The notes under the pieces were generated by a model. That model was not told where the DNA came from and ran no database searches. It saw only the letters and a program-made list of their open reading frames with translations. The position numbers were made by a program, and so were the translations under genes. From NCBI RefSeq assembly GCF_014652675.1, contig NZ_BMZG01000010.1:1-64000 (forward strand): a stretch of 64,000 bases of DNA, in the 5' to 3' direction. Source of the stretch: Formosimonas limnophila. GTDB taxonomy: Bacteria; Pseudomonadota; Gammaproteobacteria; Burkholderiales; Burkholderiaceae. Of this stretch, positions 18,668-29,191 are shown in pieces; position 1 is the stretch's first letter, and the number at the start of each line of letters is the position of its first letter.

Positions 18668-18766
18668 AAAAAATGTATTGTGGCATTAGCCCATGTGCAG
18701 CGCAGCATACGGCGTTTTTTTGGTTGCAAAGTGCTGTTAAAAATGTAGAAATAGCTACCGTGCTGA

Positions 18767-18795
18767 TTGACCTCAATAAAGCAAGTGCGTATAAT
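18767..18795 (+). promoter_or_regulatory. Sigma-70 promoter for secG (and possibly tRNA-Leu / nuo)
   Basis: TTGACC (18767-18772) and a consensus TATAAT (18790-18795) are separated by 17 bp, about 80 bp upstream of the secG start. It is the best-looking promoter in the window and may drive secG, the tRNA and part of the nuo transcript. Confidence 0.75.
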
Positions 18796-18875
18796 AGAAC
18801 CGTTTTGGGCAGTAAATGCTCGTTATGCCCATATTTCGTAAGTGGTCGATTTTACTGGCTCAAAAGGACAATGCA

Positions 18876-19214
18876 GTGGAAGCAGTCAAAATTTTAGTCA
18901 TCGTTTTGCAAGTGATAGCCGCATTCGCGGTTATCGTCTTGGTCTTGTTGCAACAAGGCAAGGGTGCTGACGCTGGTGCAGCATTCGGTAGCGGCTCGTC
19001 TGGTAGTGTGTTTGGCGCAGTAGGCTCCGCAAATTTTTTAAGCCGCTCAACGGCTTGGATGGCGACAGTCTTCATCGTGTGCACTGTGTTGCTTGCATTT
19101 GGACGTTGGGGTGGTTCTGGTAGCGTGCTTGAGTCAGCGGCTGCGCCTGATAAGGTTGAGTTGAGTTCGCCTGCTGCGAAAACGACTGAGTCTACTGATA
19201 ACATTCCAAAGTGA
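18876..19214 (+). CDS. secG: Preprotein translocase subunit SecG
   Basis: SecG is the small accessory subunit of the SecYEG channel. The 112-residue product has two membrane helices (ILVIVLQVIAAFAVIVLVLL and TAWMATVFIVCTVLLAF) joined by a Gly/Ser/Phe-rich loop with QQGKGADAGAAFGSG, diagnostic for the family, and a polar tail. I place the start at the GTG at 18876 (VEAVKILVIVLQ) with AAAGGA eight bases upstream; the frame is open from 18816 but the extra residues are not family-like. It is followed by tRNA-Leu and nuoA as in most Burkholderiales. Confidence 0.93.
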   Translation: MEAVKILVIVLQVIAAFAVIVLVLLQQGKGADAGAAFGSGSSGSVFGAVGSANFLSRSTAWMATVFIVCTVLLAFGRWGGSGSVLESAAAPDKVELSSPAAKTTESTDNIPK

Positions 19215-19246
19215 ATGATTGGTGTACGTAAAATTTAAGTTTTAAA

Positions 19247-19333
19247 GCCGACGTGGTGAAATTGGTATACACGCTACCTTGAGGTGGTAGTGGTCTTATG
19301 ACTGTGCGAGTTCGAGTCTCGCCGCCGGCACCA
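19247..19333 (+). tRNA. tRNA-Leu, anticodon GAG
   Basis: Acceptor GCCGACG / CGCCGGC, D arm GTGAAATTGGTATACAC, anticodon stem CTACC/GGTAG around TTGAGGT (anticodon GAG), long variable arm, T arm GCGAGTTCGAGTCTCGC and encoded CCA. It sits between secG and nuoA, the usual place. Confidence 0.95.
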
Positions 19334-19456
19334 AATATACGGAAACGCAAATGTGCTCTGCATGTTTGCGTTTTTAAATAAAACCCACACAATTGGTGCG
19401 CAAACGCCTAAAATGGCGGTGCCCCTGTGGGGTTACAATTAAAATGGAAAAACACC

Positions 19457-19834
19457 ATGGATATCACCAATTACGTTCCTGTATTGTTGTTCTTGGTCGC
19501 TGCGACAGGCTTGGGTTTGCTGGTGGTGGCCATTGGTTTTCTCCTTGGTCCGCGCAAGCCTGATGCGGCCAAACTCTCTCCCTATGAATGTGGTTTCGAA
19601 GCGTTTGAGGATGCGCGTATGCGCTTTGATGTGCGCTACTACTTGGTCGCTATTCTCTTTATTTTGTTTGATCTTGAGGCCGCATTTTTGATTCCTTGGG
19701 CGGTTGCCTTGAAGGATTTGGCCACACCTGAGGTTGGTATGTATTATGGCTTGGGTGTGATGTTGGTCTTCTTGGCTGAGTTGGTCTTAGGCTATATTTA
19801 TATTTGGAAAAAAGGCGCGCTTGACTGGGAGTAG
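19457..19834 (+). CDS. nuoA: NADH-quinone oxidoreductase subunit A
   Basis: NuoA is a three-helix membrane subunit of complex I near the quinone site. The 125-residue product has the conserved loop [20 protein letters not shown] between helices 1 and 2, then [20 protein letters not shown] and a third helix. The ATG at 19457 ([13 protein letters not shown]) was chosen because the family begins here. It opens the fourteen-gene nuo operon; 120 nt separate it from nuoB, the widest gap but one inside the cluster. Confidence 0.96.
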   Translation: MDITNYVPVLLFLVAATGLGLLVVAIGFLLGPRKPDAAKLSPYECGFEAFEDARMRFDVRYYLVAILFILFDLEAAFLIPWAVALKDLATPEVGMYYGLGVMLVFLAELVLGYIYIWKKGALDWE

Positions 19835-19954
19835 TCCTGTTGAGCGTTTTTGTATTGGCTTTTGAATCACATTTTTGCGAGTTTTCTTCAAGTTGAAGAA
19901 AGTAATCATTATTAAAAAGCAACAGAAGCAGTTGTTTGGCTTTTAGAGGCTATC

Positions 19955-20461
19955 ATGAGTGACACCATCGAAAAACAAGGTTTTATCACCACCACGGCTG
20001 AAAACCTCATTAACTGGACGCGTACAGGTTCTTTGTGGCCGATGACGTTTGGCTTGGCTTGCTGTGCCGTCGAGATGATGCATGCGGGTGCTGCGCGTTA
20101 TGATTTGGACCGTTTTGGCATTGTATTTCGTCCCAGCCCACGTCAGTCGGATGTGATGGTTGTGGCGGGAACGCTGTGCAATAAAATGGCACCTGCGCTG
20201 CGCAAGGTTTATGATCAAATGGCTGAGCCGCGCTGGGTGATTTCGATGGGTTCATGCGCCAATGGTGGTGGTTATTATCATTATTCGTACTCTGTGGTGC
20301 GTGGTTGCGACCGCATTGTGCCTGTTGATATCTATGTGCCAGGTTGCCCTCCGACAGCGGAAGCGCTCATCTACGGTATCATCCAGCTTCAGAATAAGAT
20401 TATTCGTAAGCAAAAATCGATTGACACGGTTACAAACATTATTGTTCGAGGTGCAGCATGA
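19955..20461 (+). CDS. nuoB: NADH-quinone oxidoreductase subunit B
   Basis: NuoB carries the terminal [4Fe-4S] cluster N2 that passes electrons to quinone. In the 168-residue chain the ligands are the tandem C36-C37 in [10 protein letters not shown], the Cys in MGSCANGGG near 102 and the Cys in [11 protein letters not shown] near 132. The [14 protein letters not shown] segment, near the quinone pocket, is intact. Its stop overlaps the nuoC start (ATGA), so the two are translationally coupled. Confidence 0.98.
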   Translation: MSDTIEKQGFITTTAENLINWTRTGSLWPMTFGLACCAVEMMHAGAARYDLDRFGIVFRPSPRQSDVMVVAGTLCNKMAPALRKVYDQMAEPRWVISMGSCANGGGYYHYSYSVVRGCDRIVPVDIYVPGCPPTAEALIYGIIQLQNKIIRKQKSIDTVTNIIVRGAA

Positions 20462-21051
20462 GTTGGCAAGCTACGCTGGTTGAGCGTTTAAAGACCACTT
20501 TTGGTGCGGCTGCCGGCGTTGTGGAAACGCTGGGCGAGGTCACGATGACAGTCAATGCAGCAGACTACTTGCAAGTGTGTCAAACTTTGCATGACACCAG
20601 TGATTTGCGCTTTGACATCATGATTGATTTGGCGGGTGTGGATTACTCTGAATATGCTGATGGTGCTTGGATTGGTGCGCGTTTTGCCGTTGTCTTGCAT
20701 TTGCTGTCGATTGATAATAACCATCGCTTGCGCCTTAAAGTGTTTGCCAGCGATGATGACTTTCCTGTGGTGCACTCAGTGACAGGTGTTTGGGTCGCTG
20801 CTGGTTGGTATGAGCGTGAAGCCTTTGATATGTACGGCATTGTGTTTGAAGGTCACAACGATCTGCGTCGTCTGCTCACTGATTATGGTTTTATTGGCCA
20901 CCCGTTGCGTAAAGACTTCCCCGTGTCAGGTCATGTTGAAATGCGCTATGACACAGAGCAAAAACGTGTGATTTATCAGCCCGTAACCATCGACCCGCGT
21001 GAAATCACGCCGCGTGTCATTCGCGAAGAAGGGTATGGTCACGCGCAATAA
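20458..21051 (+). CDS. nuoC: NADH-quinone oxidoreductase subunit C
   Basis: The 197-residue 30-kDa hydrophilic subunit of complex I. It ends the usual way with [38 protein letters not shown] and a short tail. NuoC is separate from NuoD here, unlike the fused NuoCD of enterobacteria, as expected for betaproteobacteria. It overlaps nuoB by 4 nt. Confidence 0.97.
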   Translation: MSWQATLVERLKTTFGAAAGVVETLGEVTMTVNAADYLQVCQTLHDTSDLRFDIMIDLAGVDYSEYADGAWIGARFAVVLHLLSIDNNHRLRLKVFASDDDFPVVHSVTGVWVAAGWYEREAFDMYGIVFEGHNDLRRLLTDYGFIGHPLRKDFPVSGHVEMRYDTEQKRVIYQPVTIDPREITPRVIREEGYGHAQ

Positions 21052-21072
21052 TGCGTGTTTGACGAGACTATT

Positions 21073-22326
21073 ATGGCAGAAATCAAAAACTATACCCTGA
21101 ACTTTGGTCCACAGCACCCTGCGGCGCATGGTGTGTTGCGTTTGGTGTTGGAGCTCGATGGCGAGGTTGTGCAGCGCGCCGATCCGCACATTGGCTTGTT
21201 GCATCGCGCGACAGAAAAATTGGCCGAACACAAAACCTACATTCAGGCCTTGCCGTACATGGATCGCTTGGATTATGTCTCCATGATGAGCAATGAGCAT
21301 GCTTATGTCATGACCATCGAAAAAATGTTGGGTGTTCAAGTGCCTGTGCGCGCTCAGTACATCCGTGTTTTGTTTGATGAGATTACTCGAATTCTCAATC
21401 ACCTCATGTGGATTGGCGCACATGCGCTGGACGTGGGCGCAATGACCCCGTTTTTATACGCGTTCCGTGACCGTGAGGACTTGTTCGATGCTTATGAGGC
21501 GGTGTCTGGTGCGCGTATGCACGCAGCGTACTATCGCCCAGGTGGCGTGGCGCGTGATTTGCCTGATTCAATGCCGCAATTGCGTAAATCCAAAGTGCGC
21601 AGCCAATCGTCAGTGAATAAAGTCAACTCGAATCGTCAGGGCACACTGCTCGACTTCCTCGAAGACTTCACAAAACGCTTCCCGCACTATGTTGACGAAT
21701 ACGAAACACTGCTGACCGACAACCGCATTTGGAAGCAACGTTTGGTGGACATCGGTATCGTCACGCCTGAGCGCGCGAAATCATGGGGTTTTACGGGTCC
21801 GATGTTGCGTGGTTCGGGTATTGCGTGGGATTTGCGTAAAAATCAACCGTACGAAGTGTACGAAAAGCTTGCTTTTGTCATCCCTGTCGGCAAAAACGGT
21901 GACTCGTATGACCGTTACCTTGTACGCATTGCCGAAATGCGGGAGTCGTGCAAAATCATGGTTCAGTGCATTGATTGGCTCAAGAAAAATCCAGGTGCTG
22001 TTATCACAGATGATCACAAAGTTGCGCCACCTGCGCGTGAAGACATGAAAACCAACATGGAAGCTTTGATTCATCACTTTAAATTATTCTCCGAAGGCAT
22101 GCACATCCCGCCATCCGAGGCTTACGCCGCAGTTGAGCATCCGAAGGGTGAGTTTGGTATTTATATGATATCAGATGGTGCGAATAAGCCGTATCGCCTC
22201 AAAATCCGCGCCCCAGGTTTCACGCATTTGCAGTCGTTGGACGAAATGAGTCGTGGTCATATGCTGGCCGATGTGGTCACCATCATTGGCACGCAGGACA
22301 TTGTGTTTGGCGAAATTGACAGGTAA
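21073..22326 (+). CDS. nuoD: NADH-quinone oxidoreductase subunit D
   Basis: The 417-residue 49-kDa subunit that, with NuoB, forms the quinone-binding cavity. Visible motifs are [23 protein letters not shown] at the N-terminus (His of the quinone site), [24 protein letters not shown], the NDxxWKxR-like [13 protein letters not shown] and the C-terminal DIVFGEIDR. The ATG at 21073 was preferred to a GTG at 21055 on family length (417). Gap to nuoC about 20 nt. Confidence 0.98.
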   Translation: MAEIKNYTLNFGPQHPAAHGVLRLVLELDGEVVQRADPHIGLLHRATEKLAEHKTYIQALPYMDRLDYVSMMSNEHAYVMTIEKMLGVQVPVRAQYIRVLFDEITRILNHLMWIGAHALDVGAMTPFLYAFRDREDLFDAYEAVSGARMHAAYYRPGGVARDLPDSMPQLRKSKVRSQSSVNKVNSNRQGTLLDFLEDFTKRFPHYVDEYETLLTDNRIWKQRLVDIGIVTPERAKSWGFTGPMLRGSGIAWDLRKNQPYEVYEKLAFVIPVGKNGDSYDRYLVRIAEMRESCKIMVQCIDWLKKNPGAVITDDHKVAPPAREDMKTNMEALIHHFKLFSEGMHIPPSEAYAAVEHPKGEFGIYMISDGANKPYRLKIRAPGFTHLQSLDEMSRGHMLADVVTIIGTQDIVFGEIDR

Positions 22327-22330
22327 AAAA

Positions 22331-22807
22331 ATGTTATCTCAAGCCTCATTAGAAAAAATTGCGACAGAAGTCGCCAAATACCCATCAACCGAAGCCCAGT
22401 CTGCGGTGATGGGTGCATTGCGCATTGCGCAAACTGAGCTGGGCTGGTTGTCGCCTGAAACGATGCTGGAAATCGCGGGTATTCTCGACATGCCACCAGT
22501 GGCGGTTCAAGAAGTCGCAACGTTTTACAACATGTACGACTTAAAGCCTGTCGGTAAACACAAAATCACTGTTTGCACAAATTTACCCTGCGCCTTGTCT
22601 GGCGGTGTTGATGCGGCTGAATACATCAAACAAAAGCTCGGTATTGATTTTAACGAAACCACGACGGACGGCCTATTCACCCTCAAAGAAGGCGAATGCA
22701 TGGGGGCTTGCGGTGATGCGCCCGTGTTGCTGCATAACAATCATAAAATGTGCAGTTTCATGAGCACGGATAAAATCGACGCACTCTTGCAGGAGTTGGC
22801 CAAATGA
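22331..22807 (+). CDS. nuoE: NADH-quinone oxidoreductase subunit E
   Basis: The 158-residue thioredoxin-fold subunit with a [2Fe-2S] cluster (N1a) in the NADH dehydrogenase arm. Cluster ligands: the C-x4-C pair in [11 protein letters not shown] and the C-x3-C pair in [12 protein letters not shown]. The N-terminal helical half ([25 protein letters not shown]) is typical. The ATG at 22331 was chosen four bases after the nuoD stop; the long upstream open frame lies inside nuoD. Overlaps nuoF by 4 nt. Confidence 0.97.
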   Translation: MLSQASLEKIATEVAKYPSTEAQSAVMGALRIAQTELGWLSPETMLEIAGILDMPPVAVQEVATFYNMYDLKPVGKHKITVCTNLPCALSGGVDAAEYIKQKLGIDFNETTTDGLFTLKEGECMGACGDAPVLLHNNHKMCSFMSTDKIDALLQELAK

Positions 22808-24096
22808 CTTGTTTGCATGATCGACACATCGATCCCGTGATACTCGCGGGTCTAAATGGCAGCAACTGGGGCTTGGACGATTACGTCGCTCGTGGCGGTT
22901 ACTCTGTTTTGAAAAAAATCTTAGCCGAACAAACGCCGCCTGATGACATCATTGCTGACATTAAATTATCAGCTCTGCGTGGGCGTGGCGGTGCAGGTTT
23001 TCCGACGGGGTTGAAGTGGAGCTTCATGCCACGTATGTATCCTGGTCAGAAATACCTTGTTTGTAATTCAGATGAAGGTGAGCCTGGCACATTCAAGGAT
23101 CGTGATATTTTGCGTTATAACCCCCATGCTTTGATTGAGGGGATGGCGATTGCCGCGTACACGATGGGTATCTCTCGTGGTTATAACTACATTCATGGTG
23201 AGATTTTTGAGGTTTACGATATTTTCGAGCAAGCCTTAGCGCAGGCCCGTGCGGCCAACTTGCTGGGTGACAACATTCAAAACTCTGGTTTTAATTTTGA
23301 TTTGTTCGCACACCATGGTTATGGCGCTTACATCTGCGGTGAAGAAACAGCGTTGCTCGAATCACTTGAAGGCAAAAAAGGCCAGCCACGTTTTAAACCA
23401 CCATTCCCAGCATCTTTTGGTTTGTATGGCAAACCAACCACCATTAATAACACCGAAACATTCGCTGCTGTGCCATTCCTTCTTAAAATGGGTGGTCAAG
23501 CCTATCTTGACATCGGTAAGCCGAACAATGGTGGCTCTAAGATTTTCTCAATTTCAGGTGATGTGAATTTACCAGGCAACTATGAAGTACCGATGGGTAC
23601 TCCGTTTGCTAAAGTGCTTGAACTGGCTGGTGGTATGCGCGGTGGCGCGATTAAAGCCGTCATTCCTGGTGGCTCTTCCGCGCCAGTGCTGCGCGGCGAA
23701 GTAATGATGGACACCAATATGGATTATGATTCGATTTCTAAAGCAGGGTCGATGTTGGGTTCTGGTGCGATTATTGTGATGAATGACACCCGTTGTATGG
23801 TCAAATCACTGCTCCGCTTGTCTTATTTCTACTACGAAGAATCGTGTGGCCAATGTACACCGTGTCGCGAAGGTACTGGTTGGTTGTGGCGTGTGGTCAA
23901 TCGTATTGAGCACGGCAAAGGCCGTCCAGAAGACTTGGATTTGCTTGACTCTGTGGCTGGCAATATTATGGGTCGTACCATTTGTGCCTTGGGCGATGCT
24001 GCTGCATTACCGGTTCGCTCATTTGTGAAAAATTTCCGCGATGAGTTTGCGCACCACATTGAGCACAAGTCTTGCCTCGTGCCGACGTATCGTTAA
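22804..24096 (+). CDS. nuoF: NADH-quinone oxidoreductase subunit F
   Basis: The 430-residue flavoprotein that binds NADH and FMN and carries cluster N3. Seen: the NADH-binding glycine-rich [15 protein letters not shown] near residues 58-72, the FMN-binding [16 protein letters not shown], the [17 protein letters not shown] helix, and the [4Fe-4S] motif [12 protein letters not shown] with a fourth distant Cys in [10 protein letters not shown]. Start ATG overlaps the nuoE stop. Confidence 0.98.
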   Translation: MTCLHDRHIDPVILAGLNGSNWGLDDYVARGGYSVLKKILAEQTPPDDIIADIKLSALRGRGGAGFPTGLKWSFMPRMYPGQKYLVCNSDEGEPGTFKDRDILRYNPHALIEGMAIAAYTMGISRGYNYIHGEIFEVYDIFEQALAQARAANLLGDNIQNSGFNFDLFAHHGYGAYICGEETALLESLEGKKGQPRFKPPFPASFGLYGKPTTINNTETFAAVPFLLKMGGQAYLDIGKPNNGGSKIFSISGDVNLPGNYEVPMGTPFAKVLELAGGMRGGAIKAVIPGGSSAPVLRGEVMMDTNMDYDSISKAGSMLGSGAIIVMNDTRCMVKSLLRLSYFYYEESCGQCTPCREGTGWLWRVVNRIEHGKGRPEDLDLLDSVAGNIMGRTICALGDAAALPVRSFVKNFRDEFAHHIEHKSCLVPTYR

Positions 24097-24112
24097 TTGA
24101 AGGTATCTAATC

Positions 24113-26434
24113 ATGGTTGAGTTAGAAATTGATGGCGTAAAAGTCGAAATGCCAGAGGGCAGCATGGTCATGGACGCTGTCAAAACCCTTGGCAAATACG
24201 TGCCGCATTTTTGCTATCACAAAAAATTGTCGATTGCTGCATCGTGCCGCATGTGCTTGGTTGAGGTCGAAAAAGCGCCTAAGCCCTTGCCTGCGTGCGC
24301 GACGCCTGTCACACCTGGTATGGTGGTGCGCACACAAGTCGAATCGCCAAAAGCTCAAACCGCTCAAAAAGATGTGATGGAGTTTTTGTTGCTCAATCAC
24401 CCGTTGGATTGCCCAATTTGTGACCAAGGTGGTGAATGCCAATTACAAGACTTAGCCGTCGGTTATGGCAAGAGCTCATCACGTTATCAAGAAGAAAAAC
24501 GTGTTGTTCATGCCAAAGATGTGGGCCCTCTCATTTCAATGGAAGAAATGGCACGCTGTATCCATTGCACACGCTGTGTGCGCTTCGGCCAAGAAGTGGC
24601 TGGTGTGATGGAGTTGGGGATGCTCGGGCGTGGCGAACATGCCGAAATCACGACATTTGTTGGCAACAGCGTTTCGTCGGAACTCTCGGGCAATATGATT
24701 GATTTGTGCCCTGTCGGTGCAATCACTTCTAAACCCTATCGCTACAGCGCCCGTAACTGGGAACTGTCTCGCCGTAAATCTGTCAGTCCACATGACTCGC
24801 TTGGTACTAATTTGATTATTCAAGTCAAAGGTGGTCAGGTCATGCGTGTGCTGCCGCTTGAGAATGCAGAAGTCAACGACTGCTGGATTGCTGATCGCGA
24901 CCGTTTTGCTTATGAAGGCTTAAATGCCAATGATCGTGTCACTGAGCCAATGATCAAAAAAAATGGCCAATGGGTTCCCGTCAGCTGGGATGAGGCATTC
25001 GCCTATGTGACGGAGCAACTCAAAACGATTAAAGGCCAGCATGGTGCAGACAGCATCGGTGCATTAGCTTCAAACAGTTCAACATTGGAAGAGCTCCACC
25101 TGCTGAAAACCTTTATGACGGGCTTGGGTAGCAACCACATTGATGTGAATTTGCGTCAAACAGATGATTCATTGTCACAGGCTTTGACTGGAGCGCCTTG
25201 GCTTGGTACGCCAATTGCAACATTCTCACAGATTCACGTGGCCTTGATTGTTGGTAGCGATTTACGCGCAGACCAACCTTTGCTCACAGCCCGCTTACGT
25301 GATGCAAGCAAACACGGTGCAAAACTCTTTGTGATGAACGCTGAGCAAGGCGACTTGCTCATGAAAGCGACGCAAGTCGCCGTCGCGCCGAGCGCGTGGC
25401 TCGAACGGTTGCACGCGATTGAAGCTGCCATCGCGGCCTCTGCGCAGGGCAACGACTTTGTTTCTGCCACCGCTGCGCGTCTGCTCGATCCAAAAGCGAA
25501 AAATAAAGCCATCGTTATTGGTGCTGCCGCATTGAATCACCCACAAGCCGCTCAAATTCTGGCGAGTGCGAATCGCATCGCTACTGCGACCAATGCAACA
25601 ATTTCGGTATTGACAGAAGGTGCAAACTCTGTTGGTGCGCACTGGATTGGTGCTGTGGCGAAAAACGGTAGCTTGACCGCGCAACAAATGTTTATGCAAC
25701 CTCGTGCCGCTTATGTGTTGCTCAACACCGAACCGCAATTTGATGCGGGTAATCCTGTGCAAGCCGTTAAGTCGCTCAACTCTGCTTTTGTTGTTGCAAT
25801 TAACGCTTACGCCAGTGCAGTAGCTGATTACGCTGATGTGATTTTGCCAGCCACGCCATTTACTGAAACAGCGGGCACATTTGTCAATGTCGAAGGTCGT
25901 GCGCAAGGCTTCCATCCTGTAGTCAAGCCTCTGGCTCAGTCACGTCCGGCATGGAAAATTCTGCGCGTATTGGGTGAGCGTTTTGGTTTTGCTGGTTTTA
26001 CCGCTAATGACGTTTTAGATGTTCGCGCCACTCTTTCTGAAGTTATTGATAATGGTGCTGCGTTGTGCAGTAATGCGGTGCAGAATCTTGCCGATACCTC
26101 GTTTGTCACTGGTGGCTTAGAAAAATCAGCTCGTGTAGCTCCGTATGCGAACGATGCGGTGACGCGCCGCGCAGAGTCACTTCAAAAAACTGGCTGGGCA
26201 CAAGATGCCTTGGTGGTTGGCTTGGCGAAAAATGTTTATGAAAGTTTAGGGTTGGCCGTTGATCTGGCGGGTGATGCTGAATGGATTTATGTGGCACAGG
26301 ATGGTGCCCGCGTGAAGGCGCAAGCGGTGCTGCGTGAGTCGTTGGCCGATAATGTGGTCGATATTCAAGCGGGCAGTGCTTTGGCCGCGCAATTAGGTAG
26401 CCAATTTGGCTCTGTGACTGTGGAGCGAGCATAA
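24113..26434 (+). CDS. nuoG: NADH-quinone oxidoreductase subunit G
   Basis: The 773-residue 75-kDa iron-sulfur subunit that wires electrons from NuoF to the arm. N-terminal [2Fe-2S] ferredoxin domain ([21 protein letters not shown]), His-ligated cluster with [18 protein letters not shown], the [13 protein letters not shown] ferredoxin segment, then a large molybdopterin-oxidoreductase-like domain from about 220 on, which does not bind Mo in complex I. Its stop shares one base with the nuoH start. Confidence 0.98.
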   Translation: MVELEIDGVKVEMPEGSMVMDAVKTLGKYVPHFCYHKKLSIAASCRMCLVEVEKAPKPLPACATPVTPGMVVRTQVESPKAQTAQKDVMEFLLLNHPLDCPICDQGGECQLQDLAVGYGKSSSRYQEEKRVVHAKDVGPLISMEEMARCIHCTRCVRFGQEVAGVMELGMLGRGEHAEITTFVGNSVSSELSGNMIDLCPVGAITSKPYRYSARNWELSRRKSVSPHDSLGTNLIIQVKGGQVMRVLPLENAEVNDCWIADRDRFAYEGLNANDRVTEPMIKKNGQWVPVSWDEAFAYVTEQLKTIKGQHGADSIGALASNSSTLEELHLLKTFMTGLGSNHIDVNLRQTDDSLSQALTGAPWLGTPIATFSQIHVALIVGSDLRADQPLLTARLRDASKHGAKLFVMNAEQGDLLMKATQVAVAPSAWLERLHAIEAAIAASAQGNDFVSATAARLLDPKAKNKAIVIGAAALNHPQAAQILASANRIATATNATISVLTEGANSVGAHWIGAVAKNGSLTAQQMFMQPRAAYVLLNTEPQFDAGNPVQAVKSLNSAFVVAINAYASAVADYADVILPATPFTETAGTFVNVEGRAQGFHPVVKPLAQSRPAWKILRVLGERFGFAGFTANDVLDVRATLSEVIDNGAALCSNAVQNLADTSFVTGGLEKSARVAPYANDAVTRRAESLQKTGWAQDALVVGLAKNVYESLGLAVDLAGDAEWIYVAQDGARVKAQAVLRESLADNVVDIQAGSALAAQLGSQFGSVTVERA

Positions 26435-27501
26435 TGGAGTTAATTAATCAATTCACTACATGGGGTGCTGGTGTTTTCGGTGAGACCCTATGGATGGTTA
26501 TTTGGGCATTGATTCGCATTGTGCCGTTGATGGTTGCGATTTTGCTCTCTGTGGCTTATTTGACGTTCATGGAGCGTAAGGTCATCGGTTTTATGCAGGG
26601 GCGTCTTGGTCCGAATCGCGTGGGACCTTTTGGTTTGTTGCAACCGATTGCAGACGTTCTTAAACTACTTGTCAAAGAAATCATCACACCGACACGCGCG
26701 GACAAACCCTTGTATTATTTGGGCCCAATGATGGTGCTTGTGCCTGCTTTTGCGGTATGGGCAGTGATTCCGTTTGGTAAAGACATTGTGATTACCAATG
26801 TCGATGCGGCTTTGTTGTATGTCATGTCCATCGCATCGGTTGGTGTGTATGGCGTAATTTTGGCTGGTTGGGCCTCGAACTCTAAGTACGCGTTTTTTGG
26901 CGCGATGCGTGCATCTGCCCAGATGGTCTCTTATGAAATCGCTATGGGTTTTGCCATCATCGTTGTGTTGATGGTGTCAAATAGCTTGAATTTCCACACC
27001 ATTGTTGAAGTCCAGCAAAAGGGCATGATGGCCGATGCGGGTTTAAATTTCTTGTCTTGGAACTGGTTACCATTGCTCCCCATGTTCCTTGTTTATTTGA
27101 TTTCGGGTGTGGCTGAGACGAATCGTCACCCATTTGACGTGGTTGAGGGTGAGTCTGAGATTGTTGCGGGTCACATGATTGAGTATTCTGGTATGGGCTT
27201 TGCGTTGTTCTTCCTCGCTGAGTATACGAATATGTATGTGATTGCCGCACTGACGTCACTGTTATTTTTGGGTGGTTGGGATGCTCCTGTGGCTTTCTTG
27301 TCATTCATACCTGGTGTGGTGTGGATGCTCCTCAAAATGAGCGCTGTGATTTTCTTCTTCTTGTGGATACGTGCGACGTTCCCTCGTTATCGGTATGACC
27401 AGATCATGCGTTTGGGCTGGAAAGTGTTTATTCCTGTGTCGTTGTTGTGGTTGTTGGTGGTCGGTATTTGGTTGCATACGCCGCTGAGCATCTGGAAATG
27501 A
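26434..27501 (+). CDS. nuoH: NADH-quinone oxidoreductase subunit H
   Basis: The 355-residue membrane subunit joining the quinone site to the proton pumps, with about eight helices. Diagnostic segments are [36 protein letters not shown] split over loop 1, the [21 protein letters not shown] loop and [20 protein letters not shown] with the acidic residues of the E-channel. Starts at ATG 26434 directly on the nuoG stop. Confidence 0.98.
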   Translation: MELINQFTTWGAGVFGETLWMVIWALIRIVPLMVAILLSVAYLTFMERKVIGFMQGRLGPNRVGPFGLLQPIADVLKLLVKEIITPTRADKPLYYLGPMMVLVPAFAVWAVIPFGKDIVITNVDAALLYVMSIASVGVYGVILAGWASNSKYAFFGAMRASAQMVSYEIAMGFAIIVVLMVSNSLNFHTIVEVQQKGMMADAGLNFLSWNWLPLLPMFLVYLISGVAETNRHPFDVVEGESEIVAGHMIEYSGMGFALFFLAEYTNMYVIAALTSLLFLGGWDAPVAFLSFIPGVVWMLLKMSAVIFFFLWIRATFPRYRYDQIMRLGWKVFIPVSLLWLLVVGIWLHTPLSIWK

Positions 27502-27520
27502 TTAAACTAAAGAGAACACC

Positions 27521-28009
27521 ATGGCATCATTAAAACATTACTTTAAAAGTTTTTTCTTGGCTGAATTGTTGCAAGGTATGTCTGTCACAGGCAAATACTT
27601 TTTCAAGAACAAAGTCACTTTGCAGTACCCTGAAGAAAAAACGCCAATTTCTCCGCGTTTTCGTGGTTTGCATGCACTGCGCCGTTATCCGAATGGTGAA
27701 GAGCGTTGCATCGCATGCAAGCTTTGTGAAGCCGTTTGCCCAGCCATGGCAATTAGCATTGAGTCTGCGCAGCGTGATGACGGTACGCGCCGCACAACGC
27801 GTTATGATATTGACCTGACCAAATGTATTTTTTGCGGTTTTTGTGAGGAGTCTTGCCCTGTTGACTCCATCGTTGAAACTCACATTCTTGAGTACCATGG
27901 CGAGAAGCGAGGCGACTTGTATTTCACCAAAGAAATGCTACTCGCTGTCGGTGACAAGTACGAAGAAGAGATTGCTGCAGCTAGAGCGGCAGATGCAAAA
28001 TATCGATAA
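27521..28009 (+). CDS. nuoI: NADH-quinone oxidoreductase subunit I
   Basis: The 162-residue ferredoxin-like subunit with clusters N6a and N6b. Two CxxCxxCxxxCP motifs are present: [12 protein letters not shown] and [12 protein letters not shown]. An amphipathic N-terminal helix attaches it to the membrane arm. It is followed by a 130-bp gap (28010-28139) in which I see no gene or clear signal, only an AT-rich start. Confidence 0.98.
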   Translation: MASLKHYFKSFFLAELLQGMSVTGKYFFKNKVTLQYPEEKTPISPRFRGLHALRRYPNGEERCIACKLCEAVCPAMAISIESAQRDDGTRRTTRYDIDLTKCIFCGFCEESCPVDSIVETHILEYHGEKRGDLYFTKEMLLAVGDKYEEEIAAARAADAKYR

Positions 28010-28139
28010 TTAATCAAAAAAAGTAATTTATTTTTTGTTTCTGTTGTCAACAAGTATCAACAGTATTTTTAACTTTTAGACAAACAATCGAACCCTCGGT
28101 AAGTTGTTTGGATTTGAACAAAAGCAATAAGGCTTAATA

Positions 28140-28838
28140 ATGGACGTTCAAAGCATTTTATATTTCGTATTTGCAGGCGTGCTTCTAATGTCTGCGCTTG
28201 CGGTTGTGACCGTGCCTAATCCTGTGCATGCGGCACTGTTTCTGATTTTATCGTTCTTTTCAGCAGCGGGTATTTGGATCATGATGCAAGCTGAGTTTTT
28301 GGGCATCTTGCTGATTTTGGTCTACGTTGGCGCGGTCATGATTCTGTTTTTGTTCGTGGTCATGATGATTAATTTGAACGTGAATGAGCCTCGCAAAGAC
28401 TTCAAAAAACTACTACCTTTGGCTCTCGCGCTCGGTGCGGTGGTGGTTGTTCAAATGGGTTCATTGATTTACCATCATTACAGCATTAAGCCTGCTTATG
28501 CTGCCGTGGCGAAGGAAGGCTCGAACACTCGAGCGATTGGCGAGGTGTTGTTCACTCAGTATGCCTTACCATTTGAGCTTGCGGCTTTGATTTTATTGGT
28601 GGCGTTGATCGCTGCGGTGATTATCACGCTGCGCCATCGCAAAGATGCCAAAACACAAAATGCGTCGCGTCAAGCACAAGTCCGTGCGAGCGATCGTTTG
28701 ACCATGGTTAACGTGACGGCGGATATGGCCGCTCATCAGACCAATCCGCCTGTGCCAGTGGTTGAAGAGGCGACACCTGCAGCCTCGGTTATGACGGCAC
28801 CTGTTGCCGCTGTCGTGTCTACTGGGGAGAAAAAATAA
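28140..28838 (+). CDS. nuoJ: NADH-quinone oxidoreductase subunit J
   Basis: A 232-residue five-helix membrane subunit of complex I, with the TM3 region [23 protein letters not shown] split by the conserved Y and G. Helices fill the first 170 residues; the last 60 are a polar, Ala/Pro/Val-rich tail ([17 protein letters not shown]) probably in the cytoplasm, a low-complexity extension common in betaproteobacteria. Ends on the nuoK start (one-base overlap). Confidence 0.96.
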   Translation: MDVQSILYFVFAGVLLMSALAVVTVPNPVHAALFLILSFFSAAGIWIMMQAEFLGILLILVYVGAVMILFLFVVMMINLNVNEPRKDFKKLLPLALALGAVVVVQMGSLIYHHYSIKPAYAAVAKEGSNTRAIGEVLFTQYALPFELAALILLVALIAAVIITLRHRKDAKTQNASRQAQVRASDRLTMVNVTADMAAHQTNPPVPVVEEATPAASVMTAPVAAVVSTGEKK

Positions 28839-29143
28839 TGTTGGATTTATCTCATTACCTTATCTTGGGTTCTGCGCTGTTCGCTATTGGCGTGATTGGT
28901 ATTGTCTTGAACCGAAAAAACATGATTGTTTTATTAATGGCCATCGAGCTGATGCTGCTGGCTGTGAATATGAATTTTGTAGCTTTCTCCTATGCAATGG
29001 GTGATGCTGCAGGTCAGATTTTTGTCTTTTTTATTCTCACAGTGGCTGCGGCAGAGTCTGCGATTGGTTTGGCAATTTTGGTGGTGCTGTTCCGAAATAT
29101 GAATACTGTGGACATGGATAAACTGGATAACCTCAAAGGTTAA
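28838..29143 (+). CDS. nuoK: NADH-quinone oxidoreductase subunit K
   Basis: The 101-residue three-helix membrane subunit. It carries the two buried glutamates of the proton path: one in [11 protein letters not shown] and one in [14 protein letters not shown]. Length and spacing match the family. Overlaps nuoJ by one base; 48 nt separate it from nuoL. Confidence 0.97.
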   Translation: MLDLSHYLILGSALFAIGVIGIVLNRKNMIVLLMAIELMLLAVNMNFVAFSYAMGDAAGQIFVFFILTVAAAESAIGLAILVVLFRNMNTVDMDKLDNLKG

Positions 29144-29191
29144 TTCGTTTCACATAGACAAACATTAGAAGCATTTATTGAGCGAGAAAAC

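Noticed and set aside
25295-25915. Open frame of 206 codons on the minus strand
   Set aside because: Antisense to nuoG, which is clearly real; no protein family seen.
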